From JBEIHX01 sp040381075 (GTDB taxonomy: Bacteria; Pseudomonadota; Alphaproteobacteria; Caulobacterales; Aquidulcibacteraceae), in NCBI GenBank assembly GCA_040381075.1, contig JBEIHX010000003.1:1-64000 (forward strand): a stretch of 64,000 nt of DNA. Direction: 5' to 3'. Made by a program: the position numbers and the translations under genes. Below, piece by piece: positions 1 through 8,153 of this stretch. Each line of letters begins with the position of its first letter. Within the stretch, counting starts at the first letter, position 1. The notes beneath the pieces were generated by a model. That model worked only from the letters and a program-made list of their open reading frames with translations, was not told where the DNA came from and made no database searches.

Positions 1-387
1 CGCCTCGCTTGCGTGCGCGCCTGCCTGGGCCGCGCCGACCGCTGCGCTGGCGGCGCGGATCGCAGCCTGGGCCTGGGCGGCGGCGCGCGGGTCCAGGAAG
101 TCGGCCGCCTGCGGGCGGATGCGCGCAATTTCGCCCTTGACCGCAACCCGGTCGCCGGGCTTCAGCGTCAGACGCTCCAGGCGCCCTGCCACTGGCGCTG
201 AGATGATGAACGCCTCACGCACCCGCATCGCCCCCTGGTCGGTCACGGCGTCAACGATCGCGCCGCGCGCGAGCGCCGCCGTCTCCACTTTGATCGGGCG
301 TGGGCTGAATAAAAAGACGAGCCCGAGCATGCAGATGGCGGCTGCGGCGAGTGCGGTGCGCCAGGTGAGCTTCAGTCCTAAGGCCAT
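1..387 (-). CDS. HlyD/MacA-type periplasmic adaptor subunit (partial, 3' end outside window)
   Basis: The 129 visible residues begin MALGLKLTWRTALAAAAICM, with one N-terminal membrane anchor (about residues 8-26) followed by a periplasmic stretch. Residues near 55-75 (SAPVAGRLERLTLKPGDRV) have the pattern of the biotinyl-lipoyl-like half-motif of membrane fusion proteins. After it an Ala/Gln-rich segment looks like the start of the coiled-coil hairpin. Adaptors of this family link an inner membrane ABC exporter to the envelope. The ATG lies 2 bp after the permease stop, so it is the third gene of a minus-strand ATPase-permease-adaptor operon. The substrate cannot be told. The gene runs off the left edge. 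Confidence 0.8.
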   Translation of the reverse strand, partial: MALGLKLTWRTALAAAAICMLGLVFLFSPRPIKVETAALARGAIVDAVTDQGAMRVREAFIISAPVAGRLERLTLKPGDRVAVKGEIARIRPQAADFLDPRAAAQAQAAIRAASAAVGAAQAGAHASEA

Positions 388-389
388 TT

Positions 390-2753
390 TCACTCTCGTG
401 TCTTCAGCACCGTCACAAGATTGAGCTGTGTGACGCGGCGCGCGATCAGAAGCGCGGTTGAGGCGACCGCTGCGGCGAACACAAGGATGGCGAATCCGAT
501 GGCGCGCGGCGTGACGGTCGCGGGGATGCGCATTTCATCGCGGCCGTAGGCCAGTGATACGCCGTTTGCGAGCGCCCACCCCAGCGCCACTCCGATCGGG
601 ATCGACGCCAGCGCGAGCAGAATCAGCTCGCCCAGCTGAATCTGCAGGATTTCCCCGTGGGTGAACCCCAAGACCTCAAGCGTTGCAAGATCGCGGGCGT
701 TCTCGGACAGGGAGATGCGCGCCGCATTGTACGCCACGCCGAGCGCGATGGCGCCTGCAAACAGGGCGTAGAAGATGATGGTGGAGCGAAAGGCCTGCGT
801 CATCGTCACGCGGTAGGAGGCGACCGTATCGTCGCGCGACGAGGCCCCGGCGATCATCGGAGTATCGCTCAGGGCTGCGTAGAAGTCCCGGCGTGTGGAC
901 GGGTCCACGATCAGCATGGCGCCGGTGGCGATATCGCCCTCTTTGAGCAGGCGATTGAGGGCGCGTCGCTCCAGGTAGGCGGACAGTCCCGAATAGTCCT
1001 TGGTCAGGGCGCGCACTGTGAGATACAGGCTCGGTCGGCGTCCTTCGGTTATCTCAACGAGGACGCGCTCGCCCTGGACCACGCCGAGCCTGTTGGCCAG
1101 CGCCTGCGATATCACAAGACCCTCGCCGGCGAGCGGGATTGCAGCACCCTGATCGTTCAGCGGCCCGGCCAGCGTCGCATCAACTTCAAGGCCGGTCAGG
1201 GCCATGCGTTCGCGACGCAGCGCGCTTGCAAGGGTCGCCGGGACCACCCGGACGGGTTCGGCGGCAAGAACGCCCGGCAGACGCGCAATGGCATGGACCG
1301 CCGTGACGTCGCGGGGCTCTGCGAAGGCTGCGATGTCGCTCCAGCGCTGTGCGCGAAAATATGCATGGTCAAGGACTTCATCGAGCGCGTCGAAGATGAA
1401 CTGCGTTGCAAGGAGAAGCCCGATCGAGACAGCAAAGCCTGCGGTTGTCGTGGCTGCCCGCCACGGCCTTCGCTCAAGCCCGCGCAGCACCATCTTGGCG
1501 GGGCCGGTCAGTCCGATCATTCGGGTCAGGCGGTCGAGCGGGCCCAATTGGTAGCGCGCCGGGCTGGGTGGGGCCATGGCGACGGACGGAGACAGGCGCG
1601 CGGCGCGCAGGGCGGCGATGGTCGCGCCGGCGACGCACGCGGCCACGCCCACGCCTGCCGCGCCAGCGAATGACAGCCAGTTGAAGCGCGGCTCAAGCAC
1701 CGGAAAGCGCATGTAGTCTGCGTAAAGATCTGTGATGCCGATGGCGAAGCCGTATCCAATCACGCCGCCCAGAAGGGCGCCGACGAGACCAATGACGCCG
1801 GCCATCGCCGCGATCGGTGCGGCCGCTGCAAAGCTGGAGTAGCCAAACGCCTTCAAGAGCCCGATCTGTTCGCGCTGCGCCTCCACCAGCCGGCTCATCA
1901 CGAGATGCACGAGGGCTGCAGCCACGGCGAGGAAGATCGGCGGAAAGATCATTCCGGAGGTTGCGAGTTCCTTGAATTCCGCATCCAGAAAGGCGTTTGA
2001 TACCTGATCTGCACGGCCGATCGCGGGGGTCCCGCCATAGGCCGCCAGAAGGCGGTCAACTGCGGCGATGACCGCCTCCTGGGAGGCGGATGGCGCAAGC
2101 GTCAGCGCCAGGGCGTTGAACGCGCCATCCATGTCCGCGGCATGTTCCAGCGCGTCGCGATTGAGCCAGAAGACGCCTTGATGCCTGTCGTCCGGCATCG
2201 CGGAGTCCGGCGCCGGCACAAATACATACTCCGGCGCAAGGGCGGCGCCGACGATGACGATGCTGATCCGCCGGCCTGCGATGACAGTGCTCAGGCGATC
2301 GCCGAGGCGCACGCCTGTCGCATCCAGGAACGTCCTGAGCGCAACGGCCTCATCCGAGGCGCCTGGTGCGGGCAGGCGGCCCTGCATCACGCGGATGCGG
2401 TTGAGCGCACCTCGTTCTGCGACCGGCAGCGACACCAACCGGGCGATCGCCGGCCTGACGAGACCGGGGACCTGCATCAGGCCCGCCTTGACGATCCTGG
2501 GATCAACCGCTGTCACGCCCTCTATGGCCTGCGCGCGCTCGGCGATATTGAGCGGCGCGCGCACGAGCCCCGCGAACACGTCGGCAAAGCGCGTTTGGGC
2601 GTAGTAGGCCTTTCGCGCGGCCTGCAGGGCTTCCTGCGAGGAGTATGCCATCACGCTCACCGCGACGCCCGCCCCGATCAGCACGGCGATGGCGAGCGCC
2701 TGCCATTTGATGCGCCACAGGTCGCGTCGGGTCTTGGCTGCGAGCGTGCTCAC
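390..2753 (-). CDS. ABC transporter permease with two FtsX domains
   Basis: A 787-residue inner membrane protein with an N-terminal transmembrane segment (about 17-37), a large periplasmic region, three membrane segments around residues 270-390, a second anchor near 430-460, a second periplasmic region and a C-terminal three-helix block (about 660-780). This duplicated FtsX layout is that of LolC/MacB-related and DevC-like permeases without a fused ATPase. Its start overlaps the stop of the ATPase gene by 4 bp (ATGA), showing translational coupling, and the adaptor gene follows after 2 bp. The trio probably exports a lipid, lipoprotein, peptide or drug; no residue tells which. Confidence 0.88.
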   Translation of the reverse strand: MSTLAAKTRRDLWRIKWQALAIAVLIGAGVAVSVMAYSSQEALQAARKAYYAQTRFADVFAGLVRAPLNIAERAQAIEGVTAVDPRIVKAGLMQVPGLVRPAIARLVSLPVAERGALNRIRVMQGRLPAPGASDEAVALRTFLDATGVRLGDRLSTVIAGRRISIVIVGAALAPEYVFVPAPDSAMPDDRHQGVFWLNRDALEHAADMDGAFNALALTLAPSASQEAVIAAVDRLLAAYGGTPAIGRADQVSNAFLDAEFKELATSGMIFPPIFLAVAAALVHLVMSRLVEAQREQIGLLKAFGYSSFAAAAPIAAMAGVIGLVGALLGGVIGYGFAIGITDLYADYMRFPVLEPRFNWLSFAGAAGVGVAACVAGATIAALRAARLSPSVAMAPPSPARYQLGPLDRLTRMIGLTGPAKMVLRGLERRPWRAATTTAGFAVSIGLLLATQFIFDALDEVLDHAYFRAQRWSDIAAFAEPRDVTAVHAIARLPGVLAAEPVRVVPATLASALRRERMALTGLEVDATLAGPLNDQGAAIPLAGEGLVISQALANRLGVVQGERVLVEITEGRRPSLYLTVRALTKDYSGLSAYLERRALNRLLKEGDIATGAMLIVDPSTRRDFYAALSDTPMIAGASSRDDTVASYRVTMTQAFRSTIIFYALFAGAIALGVAYNAARISLSENARDLATLEVLGFTHGEILQIQLGELILLALASIPIGVALGWALANGVSLAYGRDEMRIPATVTPRAIGFAILVFAAAVASTALLIARRVTQLNLVTVLKTRE

Positions 2754-3469
2754 CAGGACAGCTCCCGCGGGGCCCTGCGGGTCGCATTGACCTCAACGGC
2801 GTGGATCCGCCCGTTGGAGAAGCGCAGCACCCGATCGGCGATGGCCGCGATCCCGGCGTTGTGTGTGACGATCAGGGTTGTGGCGCCGACATCGCGCGAC
2901 ACCTCCAGGATCGCCTCGAGCACGGTCACGCCGGTGTCTGAATCGAGCGATCCTGTGGGTTCATCACAGAACAGGACGGCCGGACGCTTGGCGATCGCGC
3001 GCGCCACCGCCACGCGCTGCTGTTCTCCGCCCGACAGCTGGGCCGGGAAGTGATCCATGCGATGCTGAAGGCCGACCATGCCGAGGGCCTGTTCGACGGG
3101 CAGCGGGTCGTCCGCAATCTCGGTCACGAGGGCGACGTTTTCACGCGCGGTCAGAGACGGGGTCAGGTTGAAAAACTGGAAGACGAAGCCGACCGAGCGC
3201 CGACGATAGAGGGTCAGTTCGCGGTCACTGGCGGTCGCCAGATCGCGGCCCTCGAACAGCACGCTGCCGGCGCTCGCGCGATCGAGCCCGCCGAGTATGT
3301 TCAGCAGCGTGGACTTGCCTGACCCTGACGGGCCGAGCAGCACCAGCATCTCGCCCCGCCGCACGTCGAGGTCCACGCCGCGCAGCGCATGCACCGGCCC
3401 AGCCTCGCTGGCATAGGACTTGGCGAGACCACGCACTTCATAGCAAGTGTCGCTGTTCACGTGCGCCAT
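2750..3469 (-). CDS. ABC transporter ATP-binding protein, LolD/MacB type
   Basis: A 239-residue cytoplasmic ATPase with Walker A GPSGSGKS near residues 45-52, Q-loop in VGFVFQFFNL, signature LSGGEQQR, Walker B VLFCDEPTG and the switch histidine in LIVTHN. The short form and the residues around the signature place it with the LolD/MacB/FtsE group that works with FtsX-type permeases, which fits the gene that follows with a 4-bp overlap. It is the first gene of the operon and is divergent from lpxC across a 424-bp spacer. Confidence 0.93.
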   Translation of the reverse strand: MAHVNSDTCYEVRGLAKSYASEAGPVHALRGVDLDVRRGEMLVLLGPSGSGKSTLLNILGGLDRASAGSVLFEGRDLATASDRELTLYRRRSVGFVFQFFNLTPSLTARENVALVTEIADDPLPVEQALGMVGLQHRMDHFPAQLSGGEQQRVAVARAIAKRPAVLFCDEPTGSLDSDTGVTVLEAILEVSRDVGATTLIVTHNAGIAAIADRVLRFSNGRIHAVEVNATRRAPRELSW

Positions 3470-3893
3470 CGGCGCGCCTCAACCGCCGCGGCTCCTGCGC
3501 CGTCGGGGTCAATGTGGGCGCTCCTGCGGTGCGCCGCCAGCAGCCACGGCGCCGCAGCGGGACGCCGCGTCTGTCCGTCTCGCCGTCGCTCCGGCTGGCG
3601 ACGAGGTTCGCGAGGCCCGCGAAGCGCAGCGGGATTTCCTGAAAACGATATTCATATCAGATAGTTATTGTTTGTAACAGTCCGAAACGCAACGTGTGTT
3701 GCGACCCCCTGGCCCGGTTTGTATGTCCCCGCCTCGGTTCAATGTCCGCAGTTGCGTCAGCGCCCAGGCGCCTGCAGCGACCGGATGCGAGCCGACAGGG
3801 GACCGGCTCTGGCCGGTCTGTCTGAACCTCAGTCGCCGCCAGATCCGGGGTGAGAACCGGCCTGGCGGATTTCAGCAGGCGGGCATTCCGGTG
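3470..3893. other. Divergent spacer between the ABC operon and lpxC
   Basis: No convincing gene lies in this 424-bp gap. A frame open upstream of lpxC from about 3696 reads into it, but its translation has no family character. The only notable feature is an AT-rich patch at about 3640-3685 in an otherwise GC-rich region. It contains the inverted repeat GATAT-TC-ATATC at 3647-3658, a plausible promoter or operator zone for one or both directions; no exact sigma-70 pair could be assigned. Confidence 0.35.
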
Positions 3894-4790
3894 ATGACGC
3901 ACCAGACGACACTTGCGCAGCCCGCGATGTGCGCCGGCATCGGTTTGCATACCGGAGAGCGGGTGCGCGTGCGTCTGATGCCTGCGCCTGCCGATACTGG
4001 CCTGGTCTTTCGCCGCACCGATGTGCTTGACCGCGATAACGTCCTGCGTGCGCATATCGACCTGGTGGCTTCCGGGCAGCTCGCCTCGGTGCTGCGCAAT
4101 GGCGCCGGCGTCGAAGTGTCGACCGTTGAACATGTGCTCGCCGCCTGCGCCGGATTGGGCCTTGATAACGCTGTCATCGACGTTGACGGGCCCGAGCTTC
4201 CCATCATGGACGGTTCTGCGGTCGTATTTGCGCAGCTGATTGCGCAGGTCGGGCTGAAAAGCCTGGCCGCACCCCGCCGCTTCATCGAGATCCTGAAGAC
4301 CGTTGAAGTCAACGATGGGGTCAAATGGGCGCGCCTGTCTCCGGGGACGGGTCGGGTGTTTGACGTCACGATTGATTTCAGGTCCCGGGCGATCGGCAAA
4401 CAGACGTCCATCCTGTCCCTTGAGCCTGACACCTTTGCCGAGGAACTCGCCGTCGCGCGCACATTTGGGTTCGCCCAGGACGTTGACGCGATGCGCGCGA
4501 TGGGTCTGGCGCGCGGCGGGTCGCTGGACAACGCCATCGTGGTGGATGGGGACATGATCCTGAATCCGGAGGGCCTGCGCCAGCAAGACGAGTTCGTGCG
4601 CCACAAGGTTCTTGACGCGGTGGGCGACCTCGCCCTTGCCGGAGCCCCGATCCAGGGCGTGTTCACGGCGTTTCAACCGGGTCACGCACTCAACCATCGT
4701 CTGATGCGCGCCCTGTTTGCAGATGATAGCGCCTGGCGTTGGAGCCTGGGCGAAGCATCGCCGATGGATCTGGTGGCGGCCGGTCGCTGA
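3894..4790 (+). CDS. lpxC: UDP-3-O-acyl-N-acetylglucosamine deacetylase
   Basis: LpxC performs the committed step of lipid A synthesis, removing acetate from UDP-3-O-acyl-GlcNAc with a catalytic zinc. The 298-residue length is normal for the family. The zinc ligands are visible as His80 (TVEHVLAA), His237 and Asp241 (RHKVLDAVGD), and the catalytic His264 is in GHALNHR. The open frame extends further upstream, but this ATG starts the typical MTHQTTLAQPAMCAGIGLHTGE N-terminus. The gene is followed after about 10 bp by two different tandem repeat arrays and then the convergent XRE regulator. In many alphaproteobacteria lpxC lies near ftsZ and bamD; here bamD follows after the regulator. Confidence 0.96.
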   Translation: MTHQTTLAQPAMCAGIGLHTGERVRVRLMPAPADTGLVFRRTDVLDRDNVLRAHIDLVASGQLASVLRNGAGVEVSTVEHVLAACAGLGLDNAVIDVDGPELPIMDGSAVVFAQLIAQVGLKSLAAPRRFIEILKTVEVNDGVKWARLSPGTGRVFDVTIDFRSRAIGKQTSILSLEPDTFAEELAVARTFGFAQDVDAMRAMGLARGGSLDNAIVVDGDMILNPEGLRQQDEFVRHKVLDAVGDLALAGAPIQGVFTAFQPGHALNHRLMRALFADDSAWRWSLGEASPMDLVAAGR

Positions 4791-4800
4791 GCCACCGGCG

Positions 4801-4851
4801 GTCTGGGTCCCCGTCCTGGGCCCCCGTCCTGGGCCCCCGTCCTGGGCCCCC
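4801..4851. repeat. 13-bp tandem array, 3-4 copies, after lpxC
   Basis: Three perfect copies of GTCCTGGGCCCCC (4813-4825, 4826-4838, 4839-4851) are preceded by a degenerate 12-bp copy (4801-4812). The array starts 10 bp after the lpxC stop, in the convergent spacer with the XRE regulator. Confidence 0.95.
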
Positions 4852-4948
4852 GCCCGGAGCTGGAGTGGCTGAGAGCGGCCGCGCAGGCGGTCACGGGTCT
4901 GTTGGTCGCTTGTCCGGGGGTGCGGTGATGGACCTGTATCGGGTCTGA

Positions 4949-5038
4949 CTGTTTCTGGCTTATCTGTTTCTGGCTTATCTGTTTCTGGCTTATCTGTTGC
5001 TGGCCTATCTGGTCCAGATCTATCCGTGGCAGACCTAT
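4949..5038. repeat. 15-bp tandem array, 6 copies, between lpxC and the XRE regulator
   Basis: The unit CTGTTTCTGGCTTAT is perfect in the first three copies (4949-4963, 4964-4978, 4979-4993). The fourth has two changes, and the fifth and sixth (to 5038) decay strongly while keeping the 15-bp spacing and the CTAT end. The unit is richer in A and T than the surroundings and unrelated to the array 100 bp upstream. Confidence 0.93.
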
Positions 5039-5101
5039 CCATCGCCAGCCGGCATCGGCGGATACATCACGGGCCCTGCTGCCGCGCGGAGCGGCGACCA
5101 A

Positions 5102-5596
5102 TCAGTCGATCGTGCCGCGATCAGCGATGTGGCCTGATCCATTTTCGCCTGTGCGCGCACCGCCGACGCCGAGAATTGCGTGCATTGAATTGCTGTCGCC
5201 GTCCTGTCCCCGCTCGCACAGCGCTTTCACCAGCCCGGTGACGGCGGTTCTGATCGAGGCGTCGGCGATCCCGGAGAAGTTCCGCACGAGTTCGATGGTC
5301 GCGCGGTTCGAGCCGTGCGCCGGATCTGATGCGGCCTGGCCCTCGAACTGATCAAGCCCTTCGAAAAAATGGCTGATCGAAACCTCCAGGCGCTGGGCGA
5401 TCTGATAGAGCCGCCCGGCGCTCACCCGGTTGGCCCCTGTTTCGTACTTCTGCACCTGCTGGTAGGAGATCTCGAGCGCGGCCGCGAGTTGTTCCTGGGT
5501 ATGGCCGAGCATGGTGCGCCGGCGGCGGATGCGCTCTCCCACATGGCGATCAATACGGGCCGCCAGTCGGGCGCCACGCCACGTGAGTGCATCCAT
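5102..5596 (-). CDS. XRE-family helix-turn-helix transcriptional regulator
   Basis: A 164-residue cytoplasmic DNA-binding protein. Residues about 14-75 form a Cro/CI-type domain (RIRRRRTMLGHTQEQLAAALEISYQQVQKYETGANRVSAG), with the recognition helix in SYQQVQKYE. The rest, about 90 residues, is a less conserved C-terminal region without a recognised ligand domain. The frame is open further upstream, but the ATG at 5596 (MDALTWRGARLAAR) gives the usual length. Single-domain proteins of this kind are common in Caulobacter relatives. Target genes cannot be inferred; neighbours are lpxC (convergent) and bamD (divergent). Confidence 0.88.
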   Translation of the reverse strand: MDALTWRGARLAARIDRHVGERIRRRRTMLGHTQEQLAAALEISYQQVQKYETGANRVSAGRLYQIAQRLEVSISHFFEGLDQFEGQAASDPAHGSNRATIELVRNFSGIADASIRTAVTGLVKALCERGQDGDSNSMHAILGVGGARTGENGSGHIADRGTID

Positions 5597-6000
5597 GTCC
5601 GCCTCCCCAGTCGCCCATCCGCACCGATGTTCGGGCGCAGACGCCCAAAAATCGCGCAAAAACCCTCGCCCGCCCGACACGCGGCCCCACGTCAATGCGG
5701 GCGCGCGATGTCGACACATGTAAGTATATGTCAGTTTGCGTCATCGGCAAGCCGGCAGGAGGCGCCGACGGGAGATGGATGGCGCCGCCAGCAGCGCTGC
5801 GCCCGAGGTGGGGCGTCGGCGGGCGCGCCACAAAGCCGCCAGGAAAGCCGGGCATTGCTCCAGCCCGTATCGAATGCGCGCCTGCGGCGATTCCGTCTCG
5901 CCTCGCCTCGGCAAAGGCGGTAAACGGTCCGGGCGTCATGCGCTTCAGACCAGTCCGTCGCGCCCTTGCGGCCGGCGGCGTGAAAAGGTGAGCCTGCCCG
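5597..6000. other. Divergent spacer between the XRE regulator and bamD
   Basis: About 400 bp with no supported gene; open frames on both strands lack family features. A short AT-richer segment near 5718-5745 (ATGTAAGTATATGTCAG region) stands out and may hold the promoter or autoregulatory operator of the XRE gene. Confidence 0.3.
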
Positions 6001-6834
6001 ATGGTTCGTTCGAAATCGTCCCTTGCCATTCTTCTGGTCGCCGGGGCCGCCTCCGTCGTCGCCGCCTGTGCTGGACGTCCGCGCGAAGAGGTGCAGTTCC
6101 GCGAGCGGCCGGTCGAGCAGCTGTATGAAGAGGCCCTGCGTCAGCTGGACCGCAGGTACTGGGCCGAAGCGGCGACCGCGTTTGACGAGGTCGAGCGACA
6201 GCATCCGTACACTGAGTGGGCCCGCCGGGCGATCCTGATGTCAGCCTATGCGAGCTATCAGGCCAACAAGTATGACGATGCGATTTCGGCCGCGCAGCGC
6301 TTCCTGACGCTGCATCCCGGCAATCGCAGCGCGCCGTACGCCTATTACCTGATCGCCATGTGCCAGTTCGAGCAGATCCTTGACGTCGGCCGCGATCAGA
6401 ACACAACGGTCAATGCGAAAAACGCCCTCCTGGAAGTGGAGCGGCGCTTCCCGGCGAGCGATTACGCGCGCGACGCCCGTCTCAAACTCGACATGGTCGA
6501 CGATCAGCTCGCAGGCAAGGAAATGGAAGTCGGGCGGTATTATCTGCGCCGCGACCAGTACATCGCCGCTGCGAACCGTTTCAAGACGGTGATCTCGGAG
6601 TACCAGACCACGTCTCACACGCCCGAAGCGCTGTACCGTCTCGTGGAGACCTATCTTGCGCTTGGCGTGATGGATGAAGCCACTGCGGCCGGGGCCGTTC
6701 TCGGGTACAATTTTCCTGGATCTCCCTGGTATGCTGACGCCTATCGACTGCTGAAGGGGCGGGGTTTGACCCCTGAGGAAAGCCCCGAGAAGCGGGATGG
6801 GTGGTGGCGGCGGACCATCGGGCGCGTCCTTTAG
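6001..6834 (+). CDS. bamD: Outer membrane protein assembly factor BamD (ComL)
   Basis: BamD is an essential lipoprotein of the BAM complex that inserts beta-barrel proteins in the outer membrane. The 277-residue product has a lipoprotein signal ending in VVAAC (Cys23 becomes the lipidated residue). Five TPR-like repeats span residues about 38-250, including YEEALRQLDRRYWAEAATAFDEVERQHPYTEWA and YYLRRDQYIAAANRFKTVI. The C-terminal extension (RGLTPEESPEKRDGWWRRTIGRVL) is short and basic. The 3' end overlaps the possible ATG of the PncC gene by 38 bp. In Caulobacter relatives recN and ligA often follow; they are absent here. Confidence 0.95.
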   Translation: MVRSKSSLAILLVAGAASVVAACAGRPREEVQFRERPVEQLYEEALRQLDRRYWAEAATAFDEVERQHPYTEWARRAILMSAYASYQANKYDDAISAAQRFLTLHPGNRSAPYAYYLIAMCQFEQILDVGRDQNTTVNAKNALLEVERRFPASDYARDARLKLDMVDDQLAGKEMEVGRYYLRRDQYIAAANRFKTVISEYQTTSHTPEALYRLVETYLALGVMDEATAAGAVLGYNFPGSPWYADAYRLLKGRGLTPEESPEKRDGWWRRTIGRVL

Positions 6835-7348
6835 GTCCGTTGCAGGTCCCGTGGCTGCTCCGCCCGCCTTTGAAGATCTGGTGCGCCAGGCCGAGCGCAT
6901 CGCAGCAGCGCTGGCGGCGCGTGGTGAGACCGTCGCAGTGGCTGAATCATCGGCCGGCGGTCTGATCAGCGCGGCCCTTCTGGCCGTTCCAGGCGCGTCA
7001 GCCTATTTTCTCGGCGGCGGCGTTGTGTATACGGCGGCGTCGCGGATGGTCCTTCTGGACATGCCGCGGGAGGCCATCCGTCGCTCCAGTGAAAGCGCTG
7101 TTCTTGACCTTGCCCATGCGGTGCGCACCCGCCTGAACGCAGTGTGGGGACTTGCGGAATCTGGAGCCGCCGGTCCCAACGCGCCCGCGGGGTTCACCTT
7201 TGTCGCAGTCAGCGGCCCGATACAGTCCGCCCACAGGCTGGAGACCGGGCTGGCGGCGCGCGCCGCCAACATGGCCCTGTTCGCAGAGGCGGCGCTTGGA
7301 GCGCTGGATGCGGCGCTCGGTGCGGCCCAGGGCGCGCGCTTCGCCTGA
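6797..7348 (+). CDS. pncC: CinA C-terminal domain protein, probable nicotinamide-nucleotide amidohydrolase PncC
   Basis: The protein is a stand-alone CinA C-terminal domain, which deamidates NMN to nicotinic acid mononucleotide in NAD recycling. The family signature appears as VAVAESSAGGLISAALLAVPGAS with the catalytic serine region, followed by YFLGGGVVYT and GLAESGAAGP, while the usual Cys-Thr of AESCTGG is replaced by Ser-Ala. From the ATG at 6797 it has 183 residues and overlaps bamD by 38 bp. A GTG at 6851 just after the bamD stop would give 165 residues, closer to the family length, and may be the true start. The substituted motif means activity should not be assumed. Confidence 0.85.
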   Translation: MGGGGGPSGASFRSVAGPVAAPPAFEDLVRQAERIAAALAARGETVAVAESSAGGLISAALLAVPGASAYFLGGGVVYTAASRMVLLDMPREAIRRSSESAVLDLAHAVRTRLNAVWGLAESGAAGPNAPAGFTFVAVSGPIQSAHRLETGLAARAANMALFAEAALGALDAALGAAQGARFA

Positions 7349-7424
7349 CAGGTGAGGGCGGTGACGCGGCCCGCCCCGCAGGAGGCGAGGCGGACCTGTG
7401 GCCCTGTCAGTGAGACTGACCAGT

Positions 7425-7553
7425 GAGCCTGATCCGGGAGCCTGATCCGGGAGCCTGATCCGGGAGCCTGATCCGGGAGCCGAGCCAGGGAGCCGTGTCG
7501 GGAGCCGCGTCGGGGAACCGCATCAGGGCGCCTCGTCAGGGCGCCTCGTCAGG
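7425..7553. repeat. 12-14-bp tandem array, about 10 copies, reaching the stop codon of the exonuclease gene
   Basis: Four perfect copies of GAGCCTGATCCGG run from 7425 to 7476, followed by about six decaying copies (GAGCCGAGCCAGG, GAGCCGTGTCGG, then two identical GCGCCTCGTCAGG). The last copy contains the TGA stop (7549-7551, minus strand) of the convergent exonuclease gene, so the repeated unit includes that gene's stop codon. Confidence 0.93.
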
Positions 7554-8085
7554 CCAGAGCCCGGCTCATCAGATAAACCTCCAGCATGTGGCGGGCGTCA
7601 GGCCCGGCCCGGTGGGTGCGAGGGGCGCGTCGCTCGGCGCTGTCCACAATGCCGGGAAACAACGGGTGGCGCAGCGCCGATCCAAGCGCCAGCGTCCAGT
7701 CCAGGATCCCGAAGGCCGGCGGGCGGCCTGCCGCTTCGGCGAGCCGGGCCAGCCAAAGGTTGTCGAAATCCGGAGCGTCGGAGAAGACCAGTGCGCCGCG
7801 CACCGCGGCTTCCAGCCGGGTCAGGGCGCGGTTCGGCGGGTCTGCCGACGCCAGGCTTTCACGGGTGATCTTGTGGACGCCGGCGGAGCGCAGGCTCCAG
7901 GCCTTATCCGGCCATGTCGGCGCTGGCGCGATCAGGCCGCTGGCCACTGGCGCGTCGCAGCGCGCCACGCCCCATTCGATCGGCCAGGACTCCGGCGACA
8001 GGCTCGAGGCCTCAAAGTCCAGGAACGCGAACGGAGGTGCAGCAGGTTGTCCCTGCGTCGGTGATTGCGGGAGCGGCGCTGACAT
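7549..8085 (-). CDS. DEDDh-type 3'-5' exonuclease domain protein
   Basis: A 178-residue single-domain protein with the exonuclease fold of the DnaQ/RNase T superfamily. Motif I is FLDFEASSLSPESWPIEWGVA (metal-binding Asp and Glu), motif II lies in FSDAPDFDNLWLARL, and motif III in HRAGPDARHMLE supplies the catalytic His and final Asp. Family members degrade DNA or RNA from the 3' end with two metal ions; the substrate of this small orphan form is unknown. The ATG at 8085 was chosen because AGAAAGG lies 5 bp upstream; the frame extends a further 14 codons. The gene is divergent from the dienoyl-CoA isomerase gene, 68 bp away. Confidence 0.85.
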   Translation of the reverse strand: MSAPLPQSPTQGQPAAPPFAFLDFEASSLSPESWPIEWGVARCDAPVASGLIAPAPTWPDKAWSLRSAGVHKITRESLASADPPNRALTRLEAAVRGALVFSDAPDFDNLWLARLAEAAGRPPAFGILDWTLALGSALRHPLFPGIVDSAERRAPRTHRAGPDARHMLEVYLMSRALA

Positions 8086-8153
8086 GCAAGCCTTTCTGCG
8101 ATCATAAACCGACACAGACGGGCGCACGCCGCCTGTCCCTGGGAGACGCCCTG

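Noticed and set aside
3657..5042. A 461-codon minus-strand frame with DKPET repeats at its start
   Set aside because: It is antisense to lpxC and its repeats are the 15-bp array at 4949 read as codons; no family character.
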